64,000 nt of DNA from Caballeronia jiangsuensis (GTDB lineage Bacteria; Pseudomonadota; Gammaproteobacteria; Burkholderiales; Burkholderiaceae). This document shows positions 44,383 to 53,754 of the stretch, one piece after another. The translations under genes were made by a program, and so were the position numbers. The DNA lies in the NCBI GenBank assembly GCA_000648925.1, contig JFHF01000033.1:35924-99923 (forward strand). The letters run 5' to 3'. The notes beneath the pieces were generated by a model, which did no database searches, was not told where the DNA came from, and saw nothing but the letters and a program-made list of their open reading frames with translations. How positions within the stretch are numbered: the first letter of the stretch is position 1; each line of letters starts with the position of its first letter.

Positions 44383-45507
44383 CTATGGTTTTGCCGCAGG
44401 ACGCAAGGTCATTAGGTCCTTGGCGGATTGACGGAACGCTGCTGCGGCACCAGGTTTGGAAAACTGAAAGAGCTCATTTAAGCCAGAGGCTGAGGTGAGC
44501 GAGAGTTCTTCGTAGCGGACAATAGGTAGTTCTCTGTTGTCCTTGAATCTTCGGTCAGGGCCGCCCGATTTGTTGACATACCTCCATGTGCGGCCGATTC
44601 GGACTGCATCAGTCGGGACGAAGTCTTCTTCAATGAATTGGGTCAAGCCATCGCTCATATGCAGGTCGGCGTAATGCACGGCCGCGACCTTCTGTCCAGT
44701 GATAACGAAAAGGCGGTCAGGACAGAAGTAGAGAGCGCTCGTTCCCGCGACGATGTACGGAACATCGAGATTGCACCTCACCTTCCAGAATCGTCCGACA
44801 CCCATCTGTAATGGCTTGCGTTGAACGACGTTCGAAGCACCAGCATGATATTTTCTGTTCAGCACTGTGCCGGACGCATCAATCTTCCACTTTCCTGCGG
44901 AAGCTGCAAGTTGCATCAGTCCGTTGACCGCAGAGGAGAACGCTTGTTCGGATGTCGGGTCGAGGTCATAGAAGAGGACGGTTGCCCGGCGAGCTGTATC
45001 CCAGTAGTACACCCACAGCGCGGCGGCAGATAGAATGACAGCGATGGCACCGCTTACGATGGCGACGAGTGTCTCTCCATCTGACGAGAGTGCCGCGAAG
45101 ACGACCCCAATGAACGCGAGCGCTGCGCACCATGGCCAAAGTGGCGCCATCTCCGCTTTGCGATTGATTTCATTAACCACGGAGTCGGCGGTGGACGAGG
45201 CTAGCAAAGGAGCGGTCGCTGATGCAGCGCTGGTCATGGGGCCAACGGTTGCAGTTCCAGGAGAAGTAATCGCAGGGCGAACTGCCGGCGAATTGGACCG
45301 AGGCTGCGAGTAAGCCTGTGGCTTGCCTCCGGGAGACGGTAAGGTCGCACGATAGGTGAACCCTGCTTTCGATATCGAGACGTAGTTCCCGCGTGGACCG
45401 GTTCCGACACGGAATCCCGGGACACCCACTGACACTCCAATGCCGCTTCCTGAAACATTGAAGCGAAACGGTCCTGCGGAAATCGACTTCCTATAGCTCA
45501 GCCTCAT
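44383..45507 (-). CDS. DUF4236 membrane protein, last gene of the TerY-P operon
   Basis: Protein of 374 residues. Residues 1-55 match DUF4236 (MRLSYRKSISAGPFRFNVSG...GVSVGVPGFRVGTGPRGNYVSI). A Ser/Pro-rich linker follows, then two transmembrane helices (LWPWCAALAFIGVVFAALSS; LVAIVSGAIAVILSAAALWV). A C-terminal domain of about 190 residues has no recognised family. It lies 16 nt after the secreted repeat protein in the five-gene operon. DUF4236 proteins have no known function. Confidence 0.82.
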   Translation of the reverse strand: MRLSYRKSISAGPFRFNVSGSGIGVSVGVPGFRVGTGPRGNYVSISKAGFTYRATLPSPGGKPQAYSQPRSNSPAVRPAITSPGTATVGPMTSAASATAPLLASSTADSVVNEINRKAEMAPLWPWCAALAFIGVVFAALSSDGETLVAIVSGAIAVILSAAALWVYYWDTARRATVLFYDLDPTSEQAFSSAVNGLMQLAASAGKWKIDASGTVLNRKYHAGASNVVQRKPLQMGVGRFWKVRCNLDVPYIVAGTSALYFCPDRLFVITGQKVAAVHYADLHMSDGLTQFIEEDFVPTDAVRIGRTWRYVNKSGGPDRRFKDNRELPIVRYEELSLTSASGLNELFQFSKPGAAAAFRQSAKDLMTLRPAAKP

Positions 45508-45523
45508 GTCCTCTAGACTCTCT

Positions 45524-46186
45524 TCAGTGTCCTACGCAGAAGTTACCGACCATCCGGAATCCGGCGTCGCATTCCCACCCGTCCCCCGCATTGGCCAGAT
45601 GAGCATTGGGTGGAAGGCTTACGGCTTCGCATGTGTTTCCAACCCGTCTGAATCCCGAATTACACTCCCAGTCGCCACCAGTGCCAGTTAGGTGTGCGTT
45701 GGCGGGGGTCGATTGAAGTGCCATGCAGACAGCACCGAACCTCATGTAGCCATCGTCGCACTGCCATTGCCCGTCTGTGGTGACTCGGTGGGCATTTGGA
45801 GGCATCGCCATCGGAACACAGCCCGCACCGGCGGTCATGCCCGCTGGGCAATTGCTTTGCGACTGCTGACGAAGCGGCCGTGGGCAACCTAATCGGTCGA
45901 CACCCGGAGGGCACGAAGGCTCACGCGCTGGCACGGGTGCTTCGGGAGCTGTCGTTGGCGTCAGTGGAGCACTCGTCGTGGCGGAAGATAGACCGCCGGA
46001 AGTTTGCATAGAGCTAGGCGGAGGGGGGGCTACTGGCCCCACAGGTTTGCCTCGAAAGGCATTGAGAAATTCTCCCACCGGATTCGGCGCTTCTTGCGCA
46101 TGACCTGACATCGAGAAACTGCCCAGGATAACAGCGAAGCAACCCGTGATGACCGCTGTTGAAAGAATTTGGGGAAGTCTTGTCAC
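45524..46186 (-). CDS. Exported protein with three Cys repeats, fourth gene of the TerY-P operon
   Basis: Protein of 220 residues, GTG start overlapping the kinase stop (GTGA). It has an N-terminal hydrophobic segment (ILSTAVITGCFAVILGSFS), a Pro/Ala-rich linker, a Cys-rich part (CPPGVDRLGCPRPL; CPAGMTAGAGC) and three C-terminal repeats of about 33 residues. Each repeat has the form PPNAHL..G.WECD.GFR.VG..C (positions about 128, 161 and 194). Two Cys per repeat suggest disulfides in the periplasm or outside. No family recognised. Confidence 0.72.
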   Translation of the reverse strand: MTRLPQILSTAVITGCFAVILGSFSMSGHAQEAPNPVGEFLNAFRGKPVGPVAPPPPSSMQTSGGLSSATTSAPLTPTTAPEAPVPAREPSCPPGVDRLGCPRPLRQQSQSNCPAGMTAGAGCVPMAMPPNAHRVTTDGQWQCDDGYMRFGAVCMALQSTPANAHLTGTGGDWECNSGFRRVGNTCEAVSLPPNAHLANAGDGWECDAGFRMVGNFCVGH

Positions 46187-48132
46187 GGCTTCCTCTGCAT
46201 GGCGGCCAAGTCGGCTTGTGCTTGGGCCAGATGGTGATGGGCAGCTTCCAGTGCTCCCTTCGCATTGTTCTGACGGAGCAGAAACTCGTTTCTGACGGTC
46301 TGAAAATATGTCGCTCCATCCCGAAGTTGCTGCTCAAGTTTTGCTCGCATCGATGCGACCCTCGCGTTCACCGAGTTGACGTCTTGAGGGGAGGGGGTAA
46401 TGTTGGCGGACGGCACGAACTTTCGCTCGATAGACCTCTTCCAAGCCAGAAGGTTGTTTGTGAGACCCTCACCGAAACCGGGGATGGCGCCGATGGCCGA
46501 GGACGTGATATCTGCGGCGGTTTCGACGCCGAAGGACGCCAGGGTCTGTTTGCGTTGCGCCCCGACACCAGAAATCTTCGAGTCGTGAATGAAGTGCCGG
46601 TCGAGGAAATCGTGCATTTGACGCGCGACTAGCGTGGCTTGCAGTTGCTTCATCTCGAGCGCAAGGACCTGAGGAAGGTCGTCCAACTGGGCTTTGATTT
46701 GCCCAAGATTGCGGAACGCATCGGTAACTGGGTGCTCCCCGCGCACCCTGTCATATTCGGACAGTGCGGCATCGTAGCCGCGCTGCGCGACGGCAACCGC
46801 GCTTTTGCGCGTATTCAATTCGACAGGCGATTCCGCCTTGACGGCATGCGTGGCAAAGCCCCCAACAGTTAGCCATAGCCACCAGAGTTTGGGTTCACTT
46901 ATTGACAACAAGAAAGCGACGAAGCAGATGCCGGCGTACATTAAGCGCATCTTGGTTACGGATAAGCCGTTAGACGCGGGGGCGGGGCGTCCCGACAAAG
47001 CTAAGGACGGGGCCGCGAACGCAGGCATCTGTGGTACTGCGCTGAGGGCCTGAATTTGTGACCAGAGCGCGGCGATATTCGCACTCGCGGCCTGAAAGTT
47101 TATGGTTGGTCCGGTCGCGGAGGCTGGAGTGAAGTAGGGCGTTCCTTGCTTGTCGCGCTCGCACCAAATGCAGGTGTGTAGCTGGCCTGGAAATTTATGT
47201 CGTGGTTCGGCGCTGCACGAACGCAACGAACGAAGGAGACCGTCTAGGGCGGCAACCCATTCCTTTGCCTTGGGTCGGCCGTGTTTTACACCCGTTTCAG
47301 TGAACGCGCGCCAGAACAGGTCTCCGAAACCGGCGGGTAGATAATCCAGGCTCAAAGCCTTCGGTGGCATATCAATCAGTCGCGCGAGGCGGTCCGCTCC
47401 ATAGGCGAATCGGAACTCCTTGATAGAGCGCTCCAATGGCAAATCTCCGGTGGTCTTCGGGATTCCGGAGAACGGGTGCCTTGCCATGAACAACAATTGA
47501 AAGACGAGAACGGCCAGCCCAAAGTTGTCGTGATTTGCCGTCCGCGTGACGCCGTGGAAAGAACCCAGCCCTTGTAGTTCGGGAGGTGTGTAGTGCGGTA
47601 CACCCACCGTGCACGGAAAGCTGGCGGCCGAAGTGTTGACATGGAATGAATCGCAGTCAAGCAACTTAACCGTTCCTTGATGACTGACAATGATGTTGTT
47701 CTCATTGACGTCACCGATGGCGTGGCCGTGCGCATGTATGGCATCAAATGCAGCTGCGATATTTCGTGCGGTTCCCACCAAGAAGGCAAAATCCGCTTTC
47801 GGGAAAGTCTGACGACGACTCCCTACACCGTAGAGTTCGTGTACCGCGTGATAACCAGAGAACTTCGGCATGGTGAAGCCGGCGACGGGCCCTGGTCGCT
47901 TTGTCAGTAATACACTGATGGGCCATGCAGCTATTTGCTTGAGGTAGGTATCACCTACCTGCGCCATTGCCCGTAGCTTCGCTTGTCGTTCAGGGGGGAG
48001 AGCGTGCGAGTAAATTTTGGCGGCGACGCTTTCGCCGTTGTGCGTTGTATCGAATACGGCACCCTCACCACCTTCACCTAGCTTCTTGCCCAGCTGGAGC
48101 TGATTTCCGAGTTCATCAAACGCTACTGACAC
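46183..48132 (-). CDS. Protein kinase with helix-hairpin-helix tail (TerY-P triad kinase)
   Basis: Membrane-anchored Ser/Thr-type kinase of 649 residues. Kinase motifs are the Gly loop GEGGEGAVF, lysine VAAKIY, catalytic loop IGDVNENNIIV (replacing HRD) and metal motif LLDCDSF (replacing DFG). These variants are characteristic of the kinase in TerY-P triads. Near residue 400 a transmembrane segment follows (AGICFVAFLLSIS / LWWLWLTVGGF), then a coiled coil and a helix-hairpin-helix (AIGAIPGFGEGLTNNLLAWK). Start overlaps the phosphatase by 17 nt. Confidence 0.9.
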   Translation of the reverse strand: MSVAFDELGNQLQLGKKLGEGGEGAVFDTTHNGESVAAKIYSHALPPERQAKLRAMAQVGDTYLKQIAAWPISVLLTKRPGPVAGFTMPKFSGYHAVHELYGVGSRRQTFPKADFAFLVGTARNIAAAFDAIHAHGHAIGDVNENNIIVSHQGTVKLLDCDSFHVNTSAASFPCTVGVPHYTPPELQGLGSFHGVTRTANHDNFGLAVLVFQLLFMARHPFSGIPKTTGDLPLERSIKEFRFAYGADRLARLIDMPPKALSLDYLPAGFGDLFWRAFTETGVKHGRPKAKEWVAALDGLLRSLRSCSAEPRHKFPGQLHTCIWCERDKQGTPYFTPASATGPTINFQAASANIAALWSQIQALSAVPQMPAFAAPSLALSGRPAPASNGLSVTKMRLMYAGICFVAFLLSISEPKLWWLWLTVGGFATHAVKAESPVELNTRKSAVAVAQRGYDAALSEYDRVRGEHPVTDAFRNLGQIKAQLDDLPQVLALEMKQLQATLVARQMHDFLDRHFIHDSKISGVGAQRKQTLASFGVETAADITSSAIGAIPGFGEGLTNNLLAWKRSIERKFVPSANITPSPQDVNSVNARVASMRAKLEQQLRDGATYFQTVRNEFLLRQNNAKGALEAAHHHLAQAQADLAAMQRKP

Positions 48133-48901
48133 TGCTTTCCCCCAGCGAACGCGTTGCGAGAATCAAAGTCTTGTCGTCGTCGGTTCGGTCATTGATTGCA
48201 TCGCTATTTAGGAAGCGCTCAAGGGCTGCACAAAGCGAGTCCGTCTGGTCGTCCGACGACGCACGTAACGCCTTGAACATTGGCTCGAAGAAAGGCTCGT
48301 ACGCGGTCTCGGTGGCAAACACTAAGGCCAACCGCTGGATTCCATCGCTGAAAAGCGATACTTCGTCCGACGTGTCGCGAATCTCGACTCTCAGATGTTC
48401 TGCAGCGTTCGCATCTGTGACGAAATACGTCATGTTGGCGTACTCGCCCGATTCAGGCCAAAAAACGGGCGCCAGTGCTCCTGCGTCGCGCGCCACGATT
48501 GCGCCGTCGCCGACTTGGAAGTAGAACGCCCGGGTCGGCCCAATAACCGCGCCGAGCAAGGTACAGGCAAGCGCGCGCATGGTGACACTTCGCGCTTGCG
48601 CAGCCTCGCTTATCCGCGCTCTGACGACCTCGAGCAGTTCGCTCGCGAGGTGCGCTTTCAACCCGTCTTCTCCAGTCGTTTCGGCGATTTCGAGAAGCAT
48701 TTTTCCGGCGGCCTCACACGCAAGCTCGGAACCGACCTCGCCGAACTGTGCGCTTCCCGCTCCATCAGAAACAAGAGCAACCAAAAGGCTCGCTCCCGTC
48801 GCGTCTGACGCAACGTGATAGAAGCAGCTGTCTTGGCAGGGCGACGAGTTCGAAGTGTGCGAGGTGCCTACTGCAGACGCTCCAATGACCTTCCAGCTCA
48901 C
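48116..48901 (-). CDS. PP2C-type protein phosphatase (TerY-P triad)
   Basis: Metal-dependent Ser/Thr phosphatase of 261 residues. Motifs: CQDSCFYHV (metal Asp), LVALVSDGAGSAQFG, VGDGAIVARD, LFSDGIQRLAL, and the C-terminal DDKTLILA. The GTG at 48901 overlaps the TerY stop (GTGA) and removes a spurious N-terminal extension. It should reverse the action of the kinase encoded next in the operon. Confidence 0.9.
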   Translation of the reverse strand: MSWKVIGASAVGTSHTSNSSPCQDSCFYHVASDATGASLLVALVSDGAGSAQFGEVGSELACEAAGKMLLEIAETTGEDGLKAHLASELLEVVRARISEAAQARSVTMRALACTLLGAVIGPTRAFYFQVGDGAIVARDAGALAPVFWPESGEYANMTYFVTDANAAEHLRVEIRDTSDEVSLFSDGIQRLALVFATETAYEPFFEPMFKALRASSDDQTDSLCAALERFLNSDAINDRTDDDKTLILATRSLGESSVSSV

Positions 48902-49575
48902 ACCGACGCCCAGCCAGTCGGAGCAGCGAGCGGTACCTCTGTCCCAGGGGTAGAGCGCGAGACCGCAGCCATCGACGCGGAAAGCCACTGGAAGAGTTCT
49001 CGAAATTTCAGGCCCTTCAACGAGAGCGGCTGTCTCGTCGAAATTTGCGCCAACGTGTCCATGTTGGCACCTTCTACTCCGACAGCGAAGAATGCGAATT
49101 TCTTCGACGCTTCACCTTCACGCACACGGGCGGCAGCGGACTGCCAAGCGTCCGTCGGACCTCCATCAGTGATAAGAAACACCCATGGCCGGTAATAGGA
49201 GATGCCGTTCGCTTTGTACTCGGCTTTGCGGGCATCGAGAGTGTCGAGTGCCAGGTTGATGGCCGAGCCCATCGGCGTGTCACCTTGAGGGGTCAACGTC
49301 GGCGGATAAAAATTCGGGGCCGTATGAAACGGCATTTCGAGGGTTGCCGGGCCGAACGTGACGATTGCGGTGTCGACGCGCTTCATCGCCAGCGAGTCTG
49401 CCGCGAGCTCGTCTTTGAACGTTACGAGACCTGCGTTCAGTGCAGAAATCGGTTCGCCACTCATCGAGCCGGACCGGTCGAGTACCAGTACGCACGGACA
49501 CCTTTGTTCCGGGTTCTCCGCGAAGTTGTCCGTGCCAAAAGCCACCTGGGTGGCGAAGTCGTTGTGTTCACTCAT
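48898..49575 (-). CDS. terY: TerY-type von Willebrand A domain protein
   Basis: Protein of 225 residues consisting of one VWA domain with a complete MIDAS: LDRSGSMSG (DxSxS), the Thr loop in GDTPMGSAI, and LITDGGPTD. Family members occur with a PP2C phosphatase and a kinase as the TerY-P triad, thought to act with tellurium-resistance (Ter) stress systems. No TerD or TerC gene is in the window. It is first in the five-gene operon and divergent from the membrane protein at 49656. Confidence 0.9.
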   Translation of the reverse strand: MSEHNDFATQVAFGTDNFAENPEQRCPCVLVLDRSGSMSGEPISALNAGLVTFKDELAADSLAMKRVDTAIVTFGPATLEMPFHTAPNFYPPTLTPQGDTPMGSAINLALDTLDARKAEYKANGISYYRPWVFLITDGGPTDAWQSAAARVREGEASKKFAFFAVGVEGANMDTLAQISTRQPLSLKGLKFRELFQWLSASMAAVSRSTPGTEVPLAAPTGWASV

Positions 49576-49655
49576 GGTCTTCTCGCTGTGCGGTGCTGGC
49601 TAACCTCAGAACCGCGCGTTAGTATTCATCTTAAGATGATAATAATCGTAGAATC

Positions 49656-50579
49656 ATGTCCGCAAGTAAAGCACCAGCGTATTTCAGCTTAGCGGTCGCT
49701 GTTGCGGCGGGCGTTCTCATATCCGGGGCTAACAGAAGCACTCCGTCAGGCGGAACTTCGTCTCTAGAGAGTCCGAGCGCACCAGTCGCGTCAGCACCGC
49801 AATTGACCGAGACAAAACCCGCACCTGAGATGGTTTGGAAGACGCAAACGTTAGGTTTCGGCCCGTTGCATCTCAAAGCAACGCTTCCGTTGGCGCGCGA
49901 CAGCGCGTCTTGCACGATGCCAGGGCCGGCCGACGACGAAGTCGGAATCTGTCAATCTGCGGTCGCTGAGGGCGACAGTGCGTGGCAAATTCGTGTCGTT
50001 ACGCAGCGAGACCGGTTTGTTCCGGTGTCGTGGTTTGACAACACGCTTCAATCTCTCCGGGCGTTGCAGTCAGACGACGTTATTCGTCAATTAGGGGGCG
50101 ACGCCAACTCGGTCACGAAAGCAGGATTCACTAACGCGGCGCTGCTCACGCCGATGCAGCTCTCCGGTGCACTCGCTATCCGGGGCGCTGCGGCGGGGAT
50201 ATTTCAGGCACCGTCGGCCACGATGCGGTCGTGTGTGTACGCCTTTCTTCTGGCGGCGAACCGTCCAACGACCCTGCTCTACTGTGCGGCGACCGATGAC
50301 GAATCGCTCGCTGGGGCGCAAAGAATTGTGTCGTCCTTGTCAAAGCTCAATCCTTCGAGCGAGTTCAAGCGTGGAAGTGCGCAGGCTGCGGAGCACGGCC
50401 TCTATCTGAAACGACTAAAAGCGGCAGGCGGACCAACTGCTGCACCTGAACTCGCGACTTCGGAGCAGGCGTACGAGCAATCTGTAGGCGACGAGTGCGG
50501 AAAGTACCCATTGATTTCGCAGGAACGTTTTCAGTGTTTCGAAGGCTTCGCAGCGACGCGTCTGTCATCCCTTCGGTAA
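49656..50579 (+). CDS. Membrane-anchored hypothetical protein divergent from terY
   Basis: Protein of 307 residues with an N-terminal signal-anchor (APAYFSLAVAVAAGVLISG), a Ser/Pro-rich linker, then a periplasmic domain of about 240 residues with several Cys (ASCTMPG; GICQSAV; MRSCVYAFLLAANRPTTLLYCAA). No family recognised. It is the first of three forward genes, each with an N-terminal membrane segment, that share the divergent promoter region with the TerY-P operon (49576-49655). Confidence 0.65.
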   Translation: MSASKAPAYFSLAVAVAAGVLISGANRSTPSGGTSSLESPSAPVASAPQLTETKPAPEMVWKTQTLGFGPLHLKATLPLARDSASCTMPGPADDEVGICQSAVAEGDSAWQIRVVTQRDRFVPVSWFDNTLQSLRALQSDDVIRQLGGDANSVTKAGFTNAALLTPMQLSGALAIRGAAAGIFQAPSATMRSCVYAFLLAANRPTTLLYCAATDDESLAGAQRIVSSLSKLNPSSEFKRGSAQAAEHGLYLKRLKAAGGPTAAPELATSEQAYEQSVGDECGKYPLISQERFQCFEGFAATRLSSLR

Positions 50580-50676
50580 GCAAAGAAAAATAGTTTCGCC
50601 GGACGGCTAAAGTTTTTTGTCTTCGTGACGTCAAGGAAGATAGTGCCAAAACGAGTCGTCAGGTGAAGGCAGCCGA

Positions 50677-51546
50677 ATGGTGCGGCGACGAGCGCGAAAG
50701 ACCGAAGCGGACAGCGATTCGTGGCCTCGGCTAACTAGCTCGAGCGATGCGAACAATCATAATCAAATACCGGGGCGCAGCGACTTAATTGTCGTTGCGA
50801 AAAAGATGGGAATGCTTGGAGGCGGGTTATTTTTGGTTGGAATCTTGATGGGCGTAGTGGGTTTTGGCGGATTCTTCGACACCAGAAAGGTTGACCGTCG
50901 GTTCAAGACCGGATACCGAAACAACGAGACAGACACCCGTGATTTCAGACGTTCCGCGAAACGCGTCTTGTACGGCATTGGTATCTGTATTGTCGGGTCA
51001 GCGGCATTAAGTTTGTCCACTCCGTCGGAACAACCCACATCGTCAGCAAGCGCTGTTGGAGTCGCCCCGTCCCGGCCGGCGCTCGCCAGTGAAGCTTTGC
51101 CCGCATCTAGCGAGTTAGTTCAATTGGACGCCGCGCCTGCGGCGGCGCAAAAGAACGACAGTGGCGTGACCCTCGGGTCGAATGAACGTGTGGTGGCTTC
51201 GGTCGACGCGCAGATAGTCGCGAGTGCTCCTCAGAGCGTGGCCTCGGCGCGGTCCCGCGACACGAAACCGCGAATGAGTAGTTCAAGCGTGGGATGTGTC
51301 GATGATGGGTCGTTTTTTGGCGCCAATGTTTGCAGAAGCGGTACTCTGGCGGCCGCCTATGACCTCGAAGTCAGGGAGTATGAGTCGGCGCAGGCCCGAA
51401 TTGGAGGGAAAGACGTCGGTGTGCGAATTGAACAGGAAAAATGGCTTGAGCAGGTCGTGAAGAGCTGTTCGGATATGCCGTGCCTGACAAACGCCTTTGA
51501 CGCCAGAGTCTCCGATTTGCGTGGCCGGTATGGGAACGATGGCTAA
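50677..51546 (+). CDS. Two-helix membrane hypothetical protein
   Basis: Protein of 289 residues. Two transmembrane helices (MGMLGGGLFLVGILMGVVGFGGFF; LYGIGICIVGSAALSL) frame a short basic loop. The C-terminal domain has a Ser/Ala-rich linker and ends in a Cys-containing helical part (CVDDGSFFGANVCRSGTLAAAYDLEVREYE...VVKSCSDMPCLTNAFDARVSDL). The ending resembles the lysozyme-inhibitor-like LprI pattern (CxxxxxxxxD...R), but I am not sure. It lies 97 nt after the previous gene. Confidence 0.6.
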   Translation: MVRRRARKTEADSDSWPRLTSSSDANNHNQIPGRSDLIVVAKKMGMLGGGLFLVGILMGVVGFGGFFDTRKVDRRFKTGYRNNETDTRDFRRSAKRVLYGIGICIVGSAALSLSTPSEQPTSSASAVGVAPSRPALASEALPASSELVQLDAAPAAAQKNDSGVTLGSNERVVASVDAQIVASAPQSVASARSRDTKPRMSSSSVGCVDDGSFFGANVCRSGTLAAAYDLEVREYESAQARIGGKDVGVRIEQEKWLEQVVKSCSDMPCLTNAFDARVSDLRGRYGNDG

Positions 51547-51639
51547 GCCGCCGGCGGTCAGCCAGTGAGCCCTTGAGGTAGGTCGAGACGTCTCGAACTT
51601 GTACAAAGCTCCAAAAACTTCGTGTTTCGCGGGGATGGA

Positions 51640-53571
51640 ATGAATTCTTTCGTATATATCGGCTTCCTAGCTGTCGGGGTTATGGTTGGCGCAGTAATCT
51701 CATGGCTGTTGATGCGTGGGCGCATTCAGCTTCAAGTCCAAGCTGCAGTGGTTCAGACACAAAGTGCATCGCAAATAGACTTCGCACAAAAAGAGGAGCG
51801 GCTCAGGGCGACGCTCGAGGAAATCGCGAAACTACGGGTCGCACGAGACCTTGCAGCGAAGGAATTCAGTGACCTTCGCTCTGAACTGGACCAGAGTCGA
51901 AATGACCAGGCGCGTTTGTCTGAGAGGTCATCTTGCGTCCCTCAGCTTGAGGCAGACTTGAAGCGATTACTTGAACGAGTTCAAGAGGGCGAAGACGAGA
52001 GCCGCGCTCTCGCTACAAGTGAGGCGCAGCAGCGACAACTGGCAACCTCCCTTGACGCCAAAGTCGCGGAACTTGCTAAAGATATTGAGGGACTGGGCAG
52101 AGAAGCATCTCAATGCAGACACGCGCTGAATGAAGCTAACGAGCGAAAGGCTGCATTGGAAGAGCAAGCGGCACTGATTCCGACACTTGAAGATAAGCTC
52201 GGAGCAACAGAAACCCAGTTAGAAGAAACTAGCAAGCAGCTTAGCGACTTGAGAGAGTCTAGCGGGCGCTCCAACGGCAAGTTGACAGCAGAACTTGCAG
52301 CTGAGCAGGGCGCGCACGCGTTAGCCCGCGAACAGCGTACAGCCGAGGCTGACGCTCGGGTGCTAGCGGAAGGCGAGGTAGCGCGCTTGAGTTCCGAATT
52401 GACTGAGCTCCGTACAAGCTACGACGCAGAACGCAAGCATGCTGAGGAAAAGCTCCAGTTGCTGACACAGGCTAAGGAGGAACTGAGCGCGCAGTTCAAG
52501 GCTTTAGCGACGGAGATTCTAGAAGAGAAGTCCAAACGATTCACCGAACAGAATCAGACTAGTCTAGGCCAATTGCTTGAACCGCTGAAGGTTCGACTCA
52601 AGGAATTTCAGGGTAAGGTCGAGGAAGTCTATGTTCAGGAAACCAAGGACCGGAGCGCCCTTGCGGAACAGGTGAGGCAATTGCATGCGCTGAATCAGGC
52701 ACTGAGCGACGATGCGAGGAATTTAACCTCGGCGCTGAAAGGGTCCTCGAAGACTCAAGGCAACTGGGGAGAATTGATTCTGGAGCGCGTCCTTGAATCG
52801 TCTGGTTTGCGGAAGGGGCATGAATACCTTGTACAGGATAGTCAGACTCGGGAAGACGGCAGCCGCGCTCAGCCTGATGTCGTGATTCTTTTGCCGGAAG
52901 AACGAAAGCTCGTGGTCGATTCGAAGGTATCGTTGGTCGCCTACGAGGCGTATGCATCGGCGGAGACCGACGAAAAACGGTCCATCAGCCTACGGCAGCA
53001 TGTTGAGTCGATTCGCAGCCATATTAAGTCTCTTTCGGACAAGAAATACCACGCACTCTACGGCAAATCGCTTGATTTTGTGTTGGCGTTCGTGCCCATT
53101 GAACCAGCATTCATGTTGGCTATCACGAACGACAAAGATATTTTCATGGAAGCCCTGAATCGTAACGTTCTACTGGTGAGTCCATCCACTCTGCTGTTCG
53201 TCGTCCGCACTGTGGCACATCTTTGGAGACAGGAGGCACAAAATCGAAATGCTCAGGACATTGCGCGTCGGGGAGCGGAGCTTTATGAGAAGCTTTGTGG
53301 ATTTGTCGACGATTTCGAAACCGTGGGCAAACGGTTGAAGCAGGCGCAGTCAGCATTCGATTCAGCACAGGGCAAGCTCGTAACCGGAAAGGGCAATGTA
53401 ATTCGTCAAGCGACGATGCTTCGCGAGTTGGGTGTCAAGCCGTCGAAAGACCTCCCAGCGACCCTCGTTGAGTTGGCGAGTGAGGATGAACAGTCCATCA
53501 TTGTTGACAGTAAGCTGGTCGAAGACAATGACGCGCGCGCCATGATTACGGGCACCGTCAGTATCGACTAG
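51640..53571 (+). CDS. rmuC: DNA recombination protein RmuC
   Basis: Protein of 643 residues. An N-terminal transmembrane helix (FVYIGFLAVGVMVGAVISWLLM) is followed by a long coiled coil to about residue 350. Next comes the RmuC nuclease-like core: GNWGELILERVLESSGL, PDVVILLPEERKLVVDSKVSLVAYE, and FVPIEPAFMLA. ATG 51640 is preferred (GGGGATGGA upstream). RmuC proteins restrain DNA inversions and have PD-(D/E)xK-like features. It is third in the forward gene set divergent from TerY-P, and is a copy within the island rather than the core one, I infer. Confidence 0.88.
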   Translation: MNSFVYIGFLAVGVMVGAVISWLLMRGRIQLQVQAAVVQTQSASQIDFAQKEERLRATLEEIAKLRVARDLAAKEFSDLRSELDQSRNDQARLSERSSCVPQLEADLKRLLERVQEGEDESRALATSEAQQRQLATSLDAKVAELAKDIEGLGREASQCRHALNEANERKAALEEQAALIPTLEDKLGATETQLEETSKQLSDLRESSGRSNGKLTAELAAEQGAHALAREQRTAEADARVLAEGEVARLSSELTELRTSYDAERKHAEEKLQLLTQAKEELSAQFKALATEILEEKSKRFTEQNQTSLGQLLEPLKVRLKEFQGKVEEVYVQETKDRSALAEQVRQLHALNQALSDDARNLTSALKGSSKTQGNWGELILERVLESSGLRKGHEYLVQDSQTREDGSRAQPDVVILLPEERKLVVDSKVSLVAYEAYASAETDEKRSISLRQHVESIRSHIKSLSDKKYHALYGKSLDFVLAFVPIEPAFMLAITNDKDIFMEALNRNVLLVSPSTLLFVVRTVAHLWRQEAQNRNAQDIARRGAELYEKLCGFVDDFETVGKRLKQAQSAFDSAQGKLVTGKGNVIRQATMLRELGVKPSKDLPATLVELASEDEQSIIVDSKLVEDNDARAMITGTVSID

Positions 53572-53754
53572 CGACATGTATGTCGCATTTGTGCGTGGGC
53601 AACTCGTAACTAGCGTGGGCGGGAACAACCTACCAGTTGCGCTCGGAGTTTAACGTGCACTACTCTTCCGTCTAGAGAAAGGTGAGTAATGGTCGTCGCA
53701 TGCTTTCCGATTTCTGAGCTTTACGACTAAAAAGTAAGATATTGCCTTCACGCA

